From contig NZ_CP027860.1 of the NCBI RefSeq assembly GCF_003015185.1, positions 2,170,001 to 2,234,000 on the forward strand: DNA of 64,000 bases, written 5' to 3'. This document shows, in pieces, positions 1 to 9,145 of the stretch; the stretch's first letter is position 1; every line of letters begins with the position of its first letter. The DNA is from Ahniella affigens (GTDB taxonomy: Bacteria > Pseudomonadota > Gammaproteobacteria > Xanthomonadales > Ahniellaceae). The notes below the pieces were generated by a model. The model saw nothing but the letters and a program-made list of their open reading frames with translations. It searched no databases and was not told the DNA's origin. The translations under genes were made by a program, and so were the position numbers.

Positions 1-1
1 C

Positions 2-3000
2 GTTGCCGAAGAAGTTCTCGACATCAGTGACTTGCCGGGTCTGCAGGCAATGCACCCGTATGGCGCGCTCGTGCAGTTTTTGCGCAAATTTCCGTCGCCG
101 GTGACAACCACGGCATTGGCCGCTGTGGCTGACGAGAGTGGTTTTCGGCGACCGCTGGCGGCGCTGATCAATGGCATTTTCGGAGTGCCCAATGACTGGG
201 TGGTGGATCGTGCTTCGATGGTGCCAGATGCGAGTGCAGAGCGATGGGTCGGATATCAGGATGTTTCAGAGCCGAAACTCTATCACTTGAGTTACATGAG
301 CTCCACACGAGTCCAGCAACTGTTAAAGAAGACGCTGGAGCGTGCAATTAGTGCGCAAATGCAGCCAGAACAGCTTGTGGCACTGGCCTACGAACCAGCC
401 AAGCAGCCCTTGGTCCATGCGCCGCAACGTGCTCCTCGGCCGGCCCGCGCGGATGCGCCAATCCTATTCCTGCTACCAGGGATCATGGGGACGGAGCTTC
501 ATGTCGGGGCTGATCGAGTCTGGTTGGATAAGTTGCAGCTGTTCTTGGCCGGGATGGACTCGCTTCGGCTGAACCCGGATCAGGCGAGGCCTGGCCGACC
601 GCTTCCTGAATACGACGAGCTGAGCGATTTTCTCGGGCAGCACTACAGGCTGGTTTCATTTGGGTATGACTGGCGAAAGTCCGTTTTTGAGAGTGCCGTG
701 CTTTTGGACCAGCGCGTGCGCGAGGAAATGGAGCGCGCACCCGGTAGAAGTGTAAGTTTCATCGCGCATTCAATGGGCGGCCTGGTTGTCAGGGCGTGGA
801 TGGGGTTAGCTAATTCCGCGTGGCTCGAACTCTCCAAGTTGCCTGAATCGCGCTTCTTGATGCTCGGCACGCCAACCGCTGGGTCTCATGCAATGACCAA
901 GGTATTGACCGGCGAGGAGCGTGTGCTGAAGCTGCTAGCCGCAGGCGCTGCGAGCAGGCGGAGCTTGGTTGAGATTTGTGCACAGTATCCTGGTGTTCTC
1001 GACCTATTGCCAGAGTTCAATTCACGGCAATCACCGCCTGACACGTACTTTCGGCCAGACATCTGGGATCAGTTTAAAGACGTCCATGGCTATTCAGTGC
1101 CAACTGCAACGGCCCTTCAACATGCAATTGCGAGTCGTGATCGACTGAGAAGGCTAAAGTGGCCAAGTCAAACCTACTATGTCGCCGGGCGAAGCGATCG
1201 CACACCAATTGATGCAGAAGTCAAAGAGAACTGGTTCGGACGCCGAACTATTGATTTTACATATACCGCCGAAGGCGATGGCAGAGTCCCTTGGGCGCCC
1301 GGGATTCCCTCGGGCGTCACGGCTTGGTATGTCGACGTCGTGCACGGCGATTTGGCCAGTAAGCGCGAGCTCTTCAGTGGCTATCTCGATATCCTCCAGC
1401 AGGGCAAGACCAAAGCCGATGCGTTCGCCAGTCAGCCGATTCGACTTGGTAGCAGTCGGGGGACGTCGCTGCGTCTCAAAGAGAATGGCGGACTTGCCGA
1501 ACAAGGTTCTCTGGTTGATGACCGCGCACTGGCAAGTGCTGCTTTGGGGGGGATGCCACTTCGGCAGCGCACCGCTGGGGTTCAGCGAGTCCCGCGGATT
1601 CGGGTGATCGTCAGTTGTGCCGATGTTGCGTCGGCCGTTCACCCGATTATGGTCGGGCACTATCGTTCCGATGGCTTGCACAGTGCAGAAAAAGTGCTGG
1701 ATCAATTGTTGGGAGGTGCCCTACAGCGGTCATTGGATGCGGGCATACATCCGCAAGAGATCGGTGAATGGCGGTGCTTTGACGTTCATAGAGGCCAATC
1801 CAACGACAAGGCTGTGATCATTGGCCTGGGAGAGTTCGGTGGGTTGGGCATCAATCAGCTGAGTCGAAGCCTCGAACGCGCCATTTGTGGCCATATTGAA
1901 TCGAACTCGCAGCGCGGAACAGGGAGACCTGCCAATCTCAGTACGGTGCTAATTGGCACTGGGCTCGGTGGCATTGGTGTGGAGCCTGCAGTGCAGGCCC
2001 TACTGGAAGCGCTGCTGCGGGCCTCGGATCGCTGCATGCAGGCGGGAATAGTGTCGATTCTGCCCGAGCAGTTGGAGATTGTCGAACTGTACTCAGATCG
2101 CGCGCATTTGGCCTACCATGTACTAAATCGATTGCTATCAGGAAGCGCGCGATTGCGCCAGGCATTTGAGCTGGCTCCGCACTTGCGACATCGCAACACT
2201 GGTCGGCGTCGAGCGTACTCTGACGCGGATTTGTCTTGGGCGCAGAGAATTAGGATTCGGGGCAAAGGTAATCTCGATGGATTTCCGGAAAGGCTCAGCT
2301 TTGAGCTCTACTCGGTGTTGGCCAAGGTCAACGTCGCCAATGTCCGCCTGAACATCCGTTTGCTCGATGACCTAATACGGAGCTCAAGCACACACGGTCA
2401 GAACGCTGCGAGGGAGAGCGTGGCGCTTTACAACGCGCTGCTCCCGCCAGAATTCAAGGCAGCGCGACCCAGCGGGGAGCGCTTGCTATTGATCGTCGAT
2501 CGGAAGTCGGCGACGCTGCCTTGGGAGCTGTTACGGTCAGAGTTGCCTAGTTCCGGCGCTCAGCGAAGCCTTGGCGCGCAAGCGACGCCACTGTCCATTG
2601 CTGGCGGCATGATTCGGCAACTATCGCTGCCCAGAGCACCGGAGTGCTTGTCGAGAGTCGGTGATAACACGGCACTAATCATTGCCGATCCGTCATTGGG
2701 TGGCGGACAGTCGGCGTTCTGGAAGGCCGAATTTGGACAACTAAGAGCGGCGCACGAAGAGGGGGCATTGGTGGCCAATCTCCTCGGCTTGGCGGGCTTT
2801 CAGGTCACAGGCCCTTTGCAGGCGCAGGGGCAAATCACAACTGGGCTGTTCAGTGATCGGGTCAAGATCCTGCACATCGCGGGGCATGGTGTCTACAATT
2901 ATGGCGACACGCAGCTTACCGGATTAGTCTTGGCAGATGGTTGCTTTAGTCCCGCTGATGTGCGGCAACTGCCGAGCGTTCCGGAGTTGGTGTTTGTCAA

Positions 3001-4546
3001 TTGTTGCCATCTCGGCAAGATGCCAGGGACTGACTTCCCTAAGTTGGCAGCTAACTTAGCTCAAGCCTTTATCGAGATTGGGGTGCGTGCCGTTGTGGCA
3101 GCGGGGTGGGCAGTCAATGATCAAGCGGCTCTCAGGTTTGCCGAAGTGTTTTATCAGAACATGCTCGAAGGTCGGATGTTCATCGATTCGGTAAGGGAAG
3201 CGAGGGTGGCTGTCTATGACGCGTTTCCTTGGGATAACACCTGGGGTGCCTACCAATGCTACGGTTCGGATAGCTACACCCTCCAAGCGAGCACTTCGAA
3301 AGACACAAGTTTGGTTCGTGCGCGAGCAGATGCACTTGCCGGGTCTTGGCGCCACTTTGGTTCCTATCTGGACATCCGGAGAACTCTAATTGAACCCGCC
3401 ATTCATCTTGCGATGCGCGCGCAATCGGGGCAGCTGGCCGGCGAACACGTTGATACCGTAATTGAAGCTTTGCGGCAACAGTGGATTGGCACAGGGCGCG
3501 CAGAGGAATTGAACCGCATCTATGGCGGCGGTGAACTTGCGCTGACTAGACAGTTGCCGGAGATCAATCCAACGAAGCGAAGCACTATTCCGGTGTCCAT
3601 CCATCGTGCCTTGGCGCGCCTGTGCGATAGCTCGGGGCGCAACCTGGAAGCTGCAATTCATGCCGCTTGGGCATGGCTGGCGGACCAGTACGGAGTCAAT
3701 ACCCGCTCGCTGACGCGCGTGCTTGTTGGTGCGGGAAAGGGCGCGCTGGATCTTATCGAGCACCATGGCGCTACGGCCAAGAAAGACTGCATTGCGTGGC
3801 TGAAAGCGTCCTCCGTTTATGCGGAACAAGTCGATGCGCTTCCCAGGACTACCAAGCGACTGCATACCTTGTCGCAGTTTCACGCGCGCTCAGCGCTTGC
3901 CTTGCTAGAACTTGGCGAGAAACCTGATGTCGTGCTGCCGCGCCTTGGAGCTGCTATCACTTGCTTTGAGGAGACATTGCAACGACGCCTTGCCGCTGCT
4001 GGTGACCGACCAGCGAGCGGGTCGATGCTGGCGCTCTGGTGTCGGCAGTTCTCTACACTATCGGGGGATACGTCGCGGCAGCGAGCGATCGCGAGGTCAG
4101 AGATCACCGCGAATGCTCTGGTGATGTGTAGGTTGGTCCAGGGTTGGATGGGGGGTGAAGGGCTAAGTGACCCAGAGCAGCGTGCATACTTGAATACGCC
4201 TTGGCTAGAGCTCAAGTCCCCGCTGTTCTGGCGCGTCCATGCGCGGTGGCAACGCAAGCTGTTGTGGACCTTGATCAGATCGTCCAGTCGGGACAAAGTG
4301 CTCAAGAAGTCCATTAAGGCGCCGCGAGGTAGTGATCTCGTTGAGTCCTATGTTCGTGCCCTGATCGCGGCGTTGAACCGGGACCCTGGCCATCACTATA
4401 TCGGCGACGTGCGCTACTTGTTGCGTTTCCTGCTGGCCTTTGCCAAACGAGGCGAACATGAAGCACCCATCGCGTTAGTCGAGTCTGCCTTGCGGAACTG
4501 GAATGCCGCTGTGCTTGCTTCAGAACGAGATACAACGCTCCAGTAG
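2..4546 (+). CDS. alpha/beta-hydrolase (lipase-like) fused to CHAT caspase-like protease, 5' partial
   Basis: The reading frame is already open at base 2 (V-A-E-E-V-L-D-I-S-D...), so the true start lies left of the window; TTG at 32 is only the first in-window start and is used for numbering. Residues 143-260 form a PGAP1/LCAT-like hydrolase: LLPGIMGTEL, then AHSMGG with nucleophile Ser247. Residues 820-1090 are a CHAT domain: a PWELLRSE strand, HIAGHG with His952, and VNCCHLG with Cys991/Cys992, the expected His-Cys dyad of this caspase-like family. A long helical C-terminus (1100-1504) has no motif I recognise. CHAT proteases are known effectors in prokaryotic conflict systems, and lipase-CHAT fusions are a recurring architecture. 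The gene converges on the deaminase operon with 40 bp between stops. A shared role with that operon is inferred from proximity only. The domain calls are firm; the substrate is unknown. Confidence 0.85.
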   Translation, partial: VAEEVLDISDLPGLQAMHPYGALVQFLRKFPSPVTTTALAAVADESGFRRPLAALINGIFGVPNDWVVDRASMVPDASAERWVGYQDVSEPKLYHLSYMSSTRVQQLLKKTLERAISAQMQPEQLVALAYEPAKQPLVHAPQRAPRPARADAPILFLLPGIMGTELHVGADRVWLDKLQLFLAGMDSLRLNPDQARPGRPLPEYDELSDFLGQHYRLVSFGYDWRKSVFESAVLLDQRVREEMERAPGRSVSFIAHSMGGLVVRAWMGLANSAWLELSKLPESRFLMLGTPTAGSHAMTKVLTGEERVLKLLAAGAASRRSLVEICAQYPGVLDLLPEFNSRQSPPDTYFRPDIWDQFKDVHGYSVPTATALQHAIASRDRLRRLKWPSQTYYVAGRSDRTPIDAEVKENWFGRRTIDFTYTAEGDGRVPWAPGIPSGVTAWYVDVVHGDLASKRELFSGYLDILQQGKTKADAFASQPIRLGSSRGTSLRLKENGGLAEQGSLVDDRALASAALGGMPLRQRTAGVQRVPRIRVIVSCADVASAVHPIMVGHYRSDGLHSAEKVLDQLLGGALQRSLDAGIHPQEIGEWRCFDVHRGQSNDKAVIIGLGEFGGLGINQLSRSLERAICGHIESNSQRGTGRPANLSTVLIGTGLGGIGVEPAVQALLEALLRASDRCMQAGIVSILPEQLEIVELYSDRAHLAYHVLNRLLSGSARLRQAFELAPHLRHRNTGRRRAYSDADLSWAQRIRIRGKGNLDGFPERLSFELYSVLAKVNVANVRLNIRLLDDLIRSSSTHGQNAARESVALYNALLPPEFKAARPSGERLLLIVDRKSATLPWELLRSELPSSGAQRSLGAQATPLSIAGGMIRQLSLPRAPECLSRVGDNTALIIADPSLGGGQSAFWKAEFGQLRAAHEEGALVANLLGLAGFQVTGPLQAQGQITTGLFSDRVKILHIAGHGVYNYGDTQLTGLVLADGCFSPADVRQLPSVPELVFVNCCHLGKMPGTDFPKLAANLAQAFIEIGVRAVVAAGWAVNDQAALRFAEVFYQNMLEGRMFIDSVREARVAVYDAFPWDNTWGAYQCYGSDSYTLQASTSKDTSLVRARADALAGSWRHFGSYLDIRRTLIEPAIHLAMRAQSGQLAGEHVDTVIEALRQQWIGTGRAEELNRIYGGGELALTRQLPEINPTKRSTIPVSIHRALARLCDSSGRNLEAAIHAAWAWLADQYGVNTRSLTRVLVGAGKGALDLIEHHGATAKKDCIAWLKASSVYAEQVDALPRTTKRLHTLSQFHARSALALLELGEKPDVVLPRLGAAITCFEETLQRRLAAAGDRPASGSMLALWCRQFSTLSGDTSRQRAIARSEITANALVMCRLVQGWMGGEGLSDPEQRAYLNTPWLELKSPLFWRVHARWQRKLLWTLIRSSSRDKVLKKSIKAPRGSDLVESYVRALIAALNRDPGHHYIGDVRYLLRFLLAFAKRGEHEAPIALVESALRNWNAAVLASERDTTLQ

Positions 4547-4586
4547 AGAGCTCTTTCGAAGCAGCATGCGAGTCAGTGGCGGCTAC

Positions 4587-7013
4587 TCAACGCTGCTCCA
4601 TGGAAGATGCGCCACATTGGCCGCAGTCTTGACGCTCCGAGTTCTGCAACGTTGTTCCAAGTAGCCGTTCAATTGCGGTGGCCCAGTCGGCACCGCGCGG
4701 CGCGTGCTTCAGGAAGCTGGCTTTGAGACCTGTCTTGCGGATTCCTTCAAGCCAAGACTGCACATCCGGAAGCGCATAGCCTTGGGCAAGTGCGGCGCGG
4801 CCCACGAGTTCATACTCGCGCTGCAAAGACGTGTGGAAGATACCGGCGTCATCGGTGCCAATGGCGATCGGAATGTTGCCGATCTCTCCGGCAGCGCGTT
4901 GGCCTGGTCGGCTGATTTGGGTATACGGGAGACGCTCGACCGTCGAATAGCCTCCGACGATGCGATTGCTGCTCGGATTGACCTCGATGACGATCCCAGA
5001 CTTGAGGATCCGCTGTCGTAGAATGTGCTGACAAGACCGCACGATGCTCTGCCATTCCAGAGGGCGAATCGGGCGCGGCGCGAGCCGGTCCCAGTGCGCT
5101 TCCGGTATGCCAAGTAAAAGTAGCCATTCATCCTCCCGGAGCGCGCGCGGGGGTTCGTTATCTCGCTGCCGGTGCTTTAGGCTGCGAGCGCGGGTACTAG
5201 CCCAGGCATGCGGCCCGTCTAAGTCCCATTGCGCGATCAAGCGTTGCAGGCCGTCGACCTCACTGCCGTATTCAGCCAGAAGTCCGACCAAACGGTCGCG
5301 CGCATCACGCTCCTGTTCGCCATAGCCATCGAACCGGAGCAACAAGGCAATCGCCCAACACAGGTCCAATGCATGGTCGGCCACGGTTGGAAAGGACTGC
5401 GTCCGCGAGATGTAGAAGTCATCCACTGGCCAAGACAACGCTAGGCCGTGGCCGATACGATCGCCTGGGCGCATCGCCAACAAATGCGCCGCCTCGTCGA
5501 TATGCCGTAGGCCGGTGAGCAAGTCGCGAAAATCCTCGCCAGCGTGAAAAGTAAAGCCTAAGCGGATCGGCGGTTCCGACTGGCCGGGGGCTCCGCAATC
5601 CAACTGTTCACGCAGCCAAGTAAACGCTGCCGAGAATGTACGCGGTGGGCAGGCCAGCTCATTGGCTGCTGCATCGACGCCGACGAGAAACGGACGAGCC
5701 TCGGGGGTGCCTACCAAAAAGTGCCACAGCGCCTCGAACTCGGCGCGCGCCTCTTCGCCTTTGCGTCCCGCAGCCTTGATAGTGTGATGGATCAAACCCG
5801 CCCGAAGCGGGATTTCAGGTCGTCGTTCGGCCACCGCGGCTTGTGCGGCAACAAAATTCTGTATCAATAACAGACATTCTCGGCCACGGAAGGGTAGGGT
5901 GAGGCGAAGCTCGAGATCGACGCTGGCACCCGGTGCAGCGACTCGATCCTCTAGCCAGCATTCCATAACCAGTTCCTTGCCGAGCTGTTCGCCGCGATAG
6001 GTAGTTGGCGCGTTGCGCAGCGGCAGCCCCATCCACAGCGCGGAACGGCGGTCGTAGAAGCCAAAGAACTGGCTCAGCCCACGCTGGCCAGAAGGCTGGC
6101 TCAGCAGTGCATTGAAGGCAGAGCGAAGGCCCAAAAGCCGCTGCAAAGCCTCCTGCAGTGCGCGATCGTTATGAGCGGCTTGGCATGCCCGATACCATAG
6201 CACCCGTTGAGGCAATAGCAACGCCAGAGTCGCGCGGTCCTTGATGGTGCGCACACAATGCGGCCACTCGCTAAAGTCGGGGTCGCGGTCGAACTGCACC
6301 CCTTTCCAACCAATGACTGCTGGCGCAACCGCATATTCGGCACCCGAGCGGATTTCTGGGATGCAGGCATCTCCGTACACCAAACGATGCAGTGCCAGAT
6401 GGGCTTGCAGGCCTTGTTGCAACAGTTGCCCCCAGCGCCCACGACGAATCGGCTCCGGTCGATACTGCTCCAGTGCCATCGCGCTTAAATGACCGTATAG
6501 AAATAGGGACCAAAGCAACGGCGTTGGGAGGCTGCCACCCAAATGCGCATGAATCTCGGCAACGGGCTCGTGACTGAGGTCATAGAACTCAGTGTCCTGC
6601 GCACGCAACGAGCAGGGCCATGCCAGTGCGTCCGAAAGGTCTGGAGTTTTGACCACGACCCGGGGTAAATCTGGGTGGCTCAGCGCAATCAGATCTGGAT
6701 CGACAATCCGGCACACAACATCCCAGGCTTCTTCATCGATCACTCGCGGCCAACCACGTTCAATCCGCAACGTAGACTTTGCAATAATGGGCAGGCCGTC
6801 AAGCGGGTCTGGCGCCAATATACGCGCCTCGTTCAGTGCTTCTAGAGCCAACTGAAAGGGCAGGCCATGTAACCCCTCGCAGAGCCGTCGCCGCACAAAC
6901 CGCCATTCAGCGTCCGCATGATCCTCAATCTCCCGTTCCTGCAGCGCCCAGTCGCGATCCACCAAGCGCCAGGCCAAGGCCTGGAGCACTGGTGGCAGGC
7001 ACCGCTCGGTCAT
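4587..7013 (-). CDS. large adenosine-deaminase-like protein (RADAR RdrB-like)
   Basis: This 808-aa amidohydrolase-superfamily protein keeps the adenosine deaminase active-site set. His155-x-His157 sits in IHAHLGGS (metal ligands); HAGE at 490-493 holds the catalytic Glu; RIGHG is at 519-523; EVNPSSN is near 677-683; and GTDDAG at 719-724 supplies the metal-binding Asp pair. Ordinary adenosine deaminases are about 330-350 aa, so this protein carries a 150-residue N-terminal region and long insertions (about 180-480 and 540-670). That size and layout, next to a P-loop ATPase, matches RdrB of RADAR anti-phage systems, which deaminate adenosine or ATP. The C-terminus ends with a CxxC (CGQC). It is the last gene of a four-gene operon; its ATG overlaps the ATPase stop by 4 bp. 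Catalytic competence is inferred from the intact motifs. The RADAR assignment is likely but unproven because the partner ATPase is short for RdrA. Confidence 0.75.
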   Translation of the reverse strand: MTERCLPPVLQALAWRLVDRDWALQEREIEDHADAEWRFVRRRLCEGLHGLPFQLALEALNEARILAPDPLDGLPIIAKSTLRIERGWPRVIDEEAWDVVCRIVDPDLIALSHPDLPRVVVKTPDLSDALAWPCSLRAQDTEFYDLSHEPVAEIHAHLGGSLPTPLLWSLFLYGHLSAMALEQYRPEPIRRGRWGQLLQQGLQAHLALHRLVYGDACIPEIRSGAEYAVAPAVIGWKGVQFDRDPDFSEWPHCVRTIKDRATLALLLPQRVLWYRACQAAHNDRALQEALQRLLGLRSAFNALLSQPSGQRGLSQFFGFYDRRSALWMGLPLRNAPTTYRGEQLGKELVMECWLEDRVAAPGASVDLELRLTLPFRGRECLLLIQNFVAAQAAVAERRPEIPLRAGLIHHTIKAAGRKGEEARAEFEALWHFLVGTPEARPFLVGVDAAANELACPPRTFSAAFTWLREQLDCGAPGQSEPPIRLGFTFHAGEDFRDLLTGLRHIDEAAHLLAMRPGDRIGHGLALSWPVDDFYISRTQSFPTVADHALDLCWAIALLLRFDGYGEQERDARDRLVGLLAEYGSEVDGLQRLIAQWDLDGPHAWASTRARSLKHRQRDNEPPRALREDEWLLLLGIPEAHWDRLAPRPIRPLEWQSIVRSCQHILRQRILKSGIVIEVNPSSNRIVGGYSTVERLPYTQISRPGQRAAGEIGNIPIAIGTDDAGIFHTSLQREYELVGRAALAQGYALPDVQSWLEGIRKTGLKASFLKHAPRGADWATAIERLLGTTLQNSERQDCGQCGASSMEQR

Positions 7014-9145
7014 GCGAGACCTCGGAACCAGGGCGCGTTGACGAGTAGGCCAACGCCATGGTGAATCGAATTGTCCTTAACGATCGCGATATCACTGGCC
7101 TCGTCGAGAACTGACTTGAAGTCTTGGGAAATCGACGACTCGGATAGGCTCTCTGGCGCCCTATGGTTCTTGTTTATCACCTCGTCCAAACAAGGCCTAC
7201 GCTTTAGGTTGCCATGGGCTGCCGTCCAATGTGCACAGTAGGTCAACATTGCGGCCAACCTGGCTAAGCCGACATAGCTGACTCTCGCAGAGACAGACTC
7301 CAGGAGATTCCAAGGCTGCAGTGCCAGTGCATCAGCCATTTGCAATATCATTCTGCAGTTCCGATAAGGTAGCAATTCGCCGACTTGACCCTTAGTCAGA
7401 TTCAGGAAGTCCTTCTTTAACTCCTCATCGGCGCCGGCAGCCGCCAGAGCTGCTAGGCCTGTTGGCTGGAAATCGGCCATAGCCTTTGTCAACTTCCTTC
7501 GCTCGCCGAGCTGTAGAGCCATCACGGGCCAAAATCCGATTTGAGCCGTATAGTTATCAGATGCTAAGTCTATCCAGTGAAGGGCAGCCGCGGCTGGCAA
7601 TGGCGAATCAGAGCGATCGCGATCCATGGTAGAAAGATCTCGAAGAACGGTTGCCTTGCAGTGCTCGTAGTGCGCCCGAAGCCAAGGAATTCGGCTCACT
7701 AGGCGTTCAGGTGTCAGCGTGTTTCGGTACAATGCGAAGTCGATTAGCGCTTCAGCAAGCCGGCCATGACTGGGGAGAAGCCTTAGGCCTCTGTCCTGTG
7801 CTTCGGGAACTAGTTCCGGAATGTCTTTGCTCCAAAAATCCTCATCCGATTTAGCCCGATTCCATTGCATACGATCACGCAACTGTCTCCAAAGATACGA
7901 ATGGTCGGCACTTGCCAACTGCCAGCGAAAGCTTGGCGCAAAATCTTGGAGCGAAAGTGGGTCCTTTAGCTGGCTTGCGAGCTCAAACTCGAAACGGCTC
8001 TCAAGAAGGAACGTCAAGATTCCTGACCAATCTTCGCCTAACTCCCTCTTCAGCTCTTGCGCATCACTATCTACTGCTTCCGCCTCTAGTATGCTGCTCC
8101 GGAAGCTGAGCTCTCGCCATACGTTCTCTAGGCCCCGAGCCCAAGGAGGTAACAACGCTGGGAGATGCTCGCGCAAAACCGACGGAACCGAAATCTTGTC
8201 AAGTAGCGCTTTAATAGTGACTTCTGACGCCACCCGTCCGGTTGACGCTTTCGCAGGTGGAAAGTTCAACCGATCCTTCGCCGGCCAAGGCGGCAATTCA
8301 ATCCGATTGGCCTGAGGAAGAACTTTGTAGATCAGGTCCTGCGCGGCTTGTGGATCCTTGTCGGAAATCTTTGAGCCGCGGCGCACACTGGCGTCTTCCT
8401 CGGTCAAACGAGTCTCCAGACGCTGTAAGTCGCCTGCCATGATCAGAAACAAGCGGTCCTGGTGCAGTTCATCCAGCAAGGACCAGATCAAACTGTGGTG
8501 GCGATTGGCTGGGGGTAGGTCGACGTCATCCAGAGCGAGCACGAAGCCATCGACCCCACGAAACCTTGCCTCTTGATCCAACCATGCGCCAATATCTTGA
8601 TGGAGCGTCAGACGCGCTCCGATTTCCTTGGCCGCTGCGCCGGCATAGTGCTCCGGGCTCAGCGCAAGCTTTCGCACGAGTTGATTGAAGCCATTCGAAC
8701 CTCGAAAGTAGCTTTGGGCGACCTTTTCAAAACTTGCGTCAAGCTTGCCGCAGCGGGGTTTGCAGGCGTCAGTGTGCTCGGCCAAGCGCGCATGGAGCCA
8801 ATGGACCAGCGTCAAGCCATGCGGAAATTCCCGTGGCGCCATGGACAAGTCCAAAGGTAGCGTCAACACATGCCAACCATGCTCGGCCCGGCGCCCATGT
8901 AGTTGATCAATCACTTCCGTGAGAATGGTGGTCTTACCACTTCCGCGACGCCCGAAAATGCCGAGCGCATTTGGCTTACGGGGTGCCTTCAACTTCTCAT
9001 ATGATTCAGTTGGAAGTGCTTGATTGGTCAGACCATTAGGTTTTGCGCCGCTGATCTGGGTCAACACGTTAAGTTGCTTGGTTGCCAAAGCACTCAGCCG
9101 TGACACAAGGTACTTCTGTTCCGAACTTACCTGAACCGTACTCAT
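7010..9145 (-). CDS. P-loop ATPase, possible RdrA-like partner of the deaminase
   Basis: ATG at 9145 is chosen because it overlaps the upstream stop as ATGA; an in-frame extension to 9202 lies inside that gene. The product is 711 aa. Walker A is GRRGSGKT (65-72), and Walker B is LALDDVDL (203-210), followed by a sensor-like LFLIMAGDLQR segment, as in AAA/STAND ATPases. The rest is largely helical, and a Cys/Arg-rich stretch lies near 127-134. The gene overlaps the RdrB-like deaminase by 4 bp, so the two proteins are probably made in a fixed ratio. In RADAR, an RdrA ATPase oligomer works with the RdrB deaminase shell; this protein is shorter than the RdrA proteins I remember (about 900 aa), so it may be a divergent RdrA or another STAND-type switch. 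The ATPase call is firm and the RADAR role is inferred. Confidence 0.72.
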   Translation of the reverse strand: MSTVQVSSEQKYLVSRLSALATKQLNVLTQISGAKPNGLTNQALPTESYEKLKAPRKPNALGIFGRRGSGKTTILTEVIDQLHGRRAEHGWHVLTLPLDLSMAPREFPHGLTLVHWLHARLAEHTDACKPRCGKLDASFEKVAQSYFRGSNGFNQLVRKLALSPEHYAGAAAKEIGARLTLHQDIGAWLDQEARFRGVDGFVLALDDVDLPPANRHHSLIWSLLDELHQDRLFLIMAGDLQRLETRLTEEDASVRRGSKISDKDPQAAQDLIYKVLPQANRIELPPWPAKDRLNFPPAKASTGRVASEVTIKALLDKISVPSVLREHLPALLPPWARGLENVWRELSFRSSILEAEAVDSDAQELKRELGEDWSGILTFLLESRFEFELASQLKDPLSLQDFAPSFRWQLASADHSYLWRQLRDRMQWNRAKSDEDFWSKDIPELVPEAQDRGLRLLPSHGRLAEALIDFALYRNTLTPERLVSRIPWLRAHYEHCKATVLRDLSTMDRDRSDSPLPAAAALHWIDLASDNYTAQIGFWPVMALQLGERRKLTKAMADFQPTGLAALAAAGADEELKKDFLNLTKGQVGELLPYRNCRMILQMADALALQPWNLLESVSARVSYVGLARLAAMLTYCAHWTAAHGNLKRRPCLDEVINKNHRAPESLSESSISQDFKSVLDEASDIAIVKDNSIHHGVGLLVNAPWFRGLA

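Noticed and set aside
1154-1705. 183-aa minus-strand ORF inside the CHAT-lipase gene
   Set aside because: Shadow frame antisense to a well-supported domain protein.
7010-7013. Firm rdrA/rdrB gene symbols
   Set aside because: The ATPase is shorter than the RdrA proteins I remember and the operon holds extra genes, so only RADAR-like is claimed.
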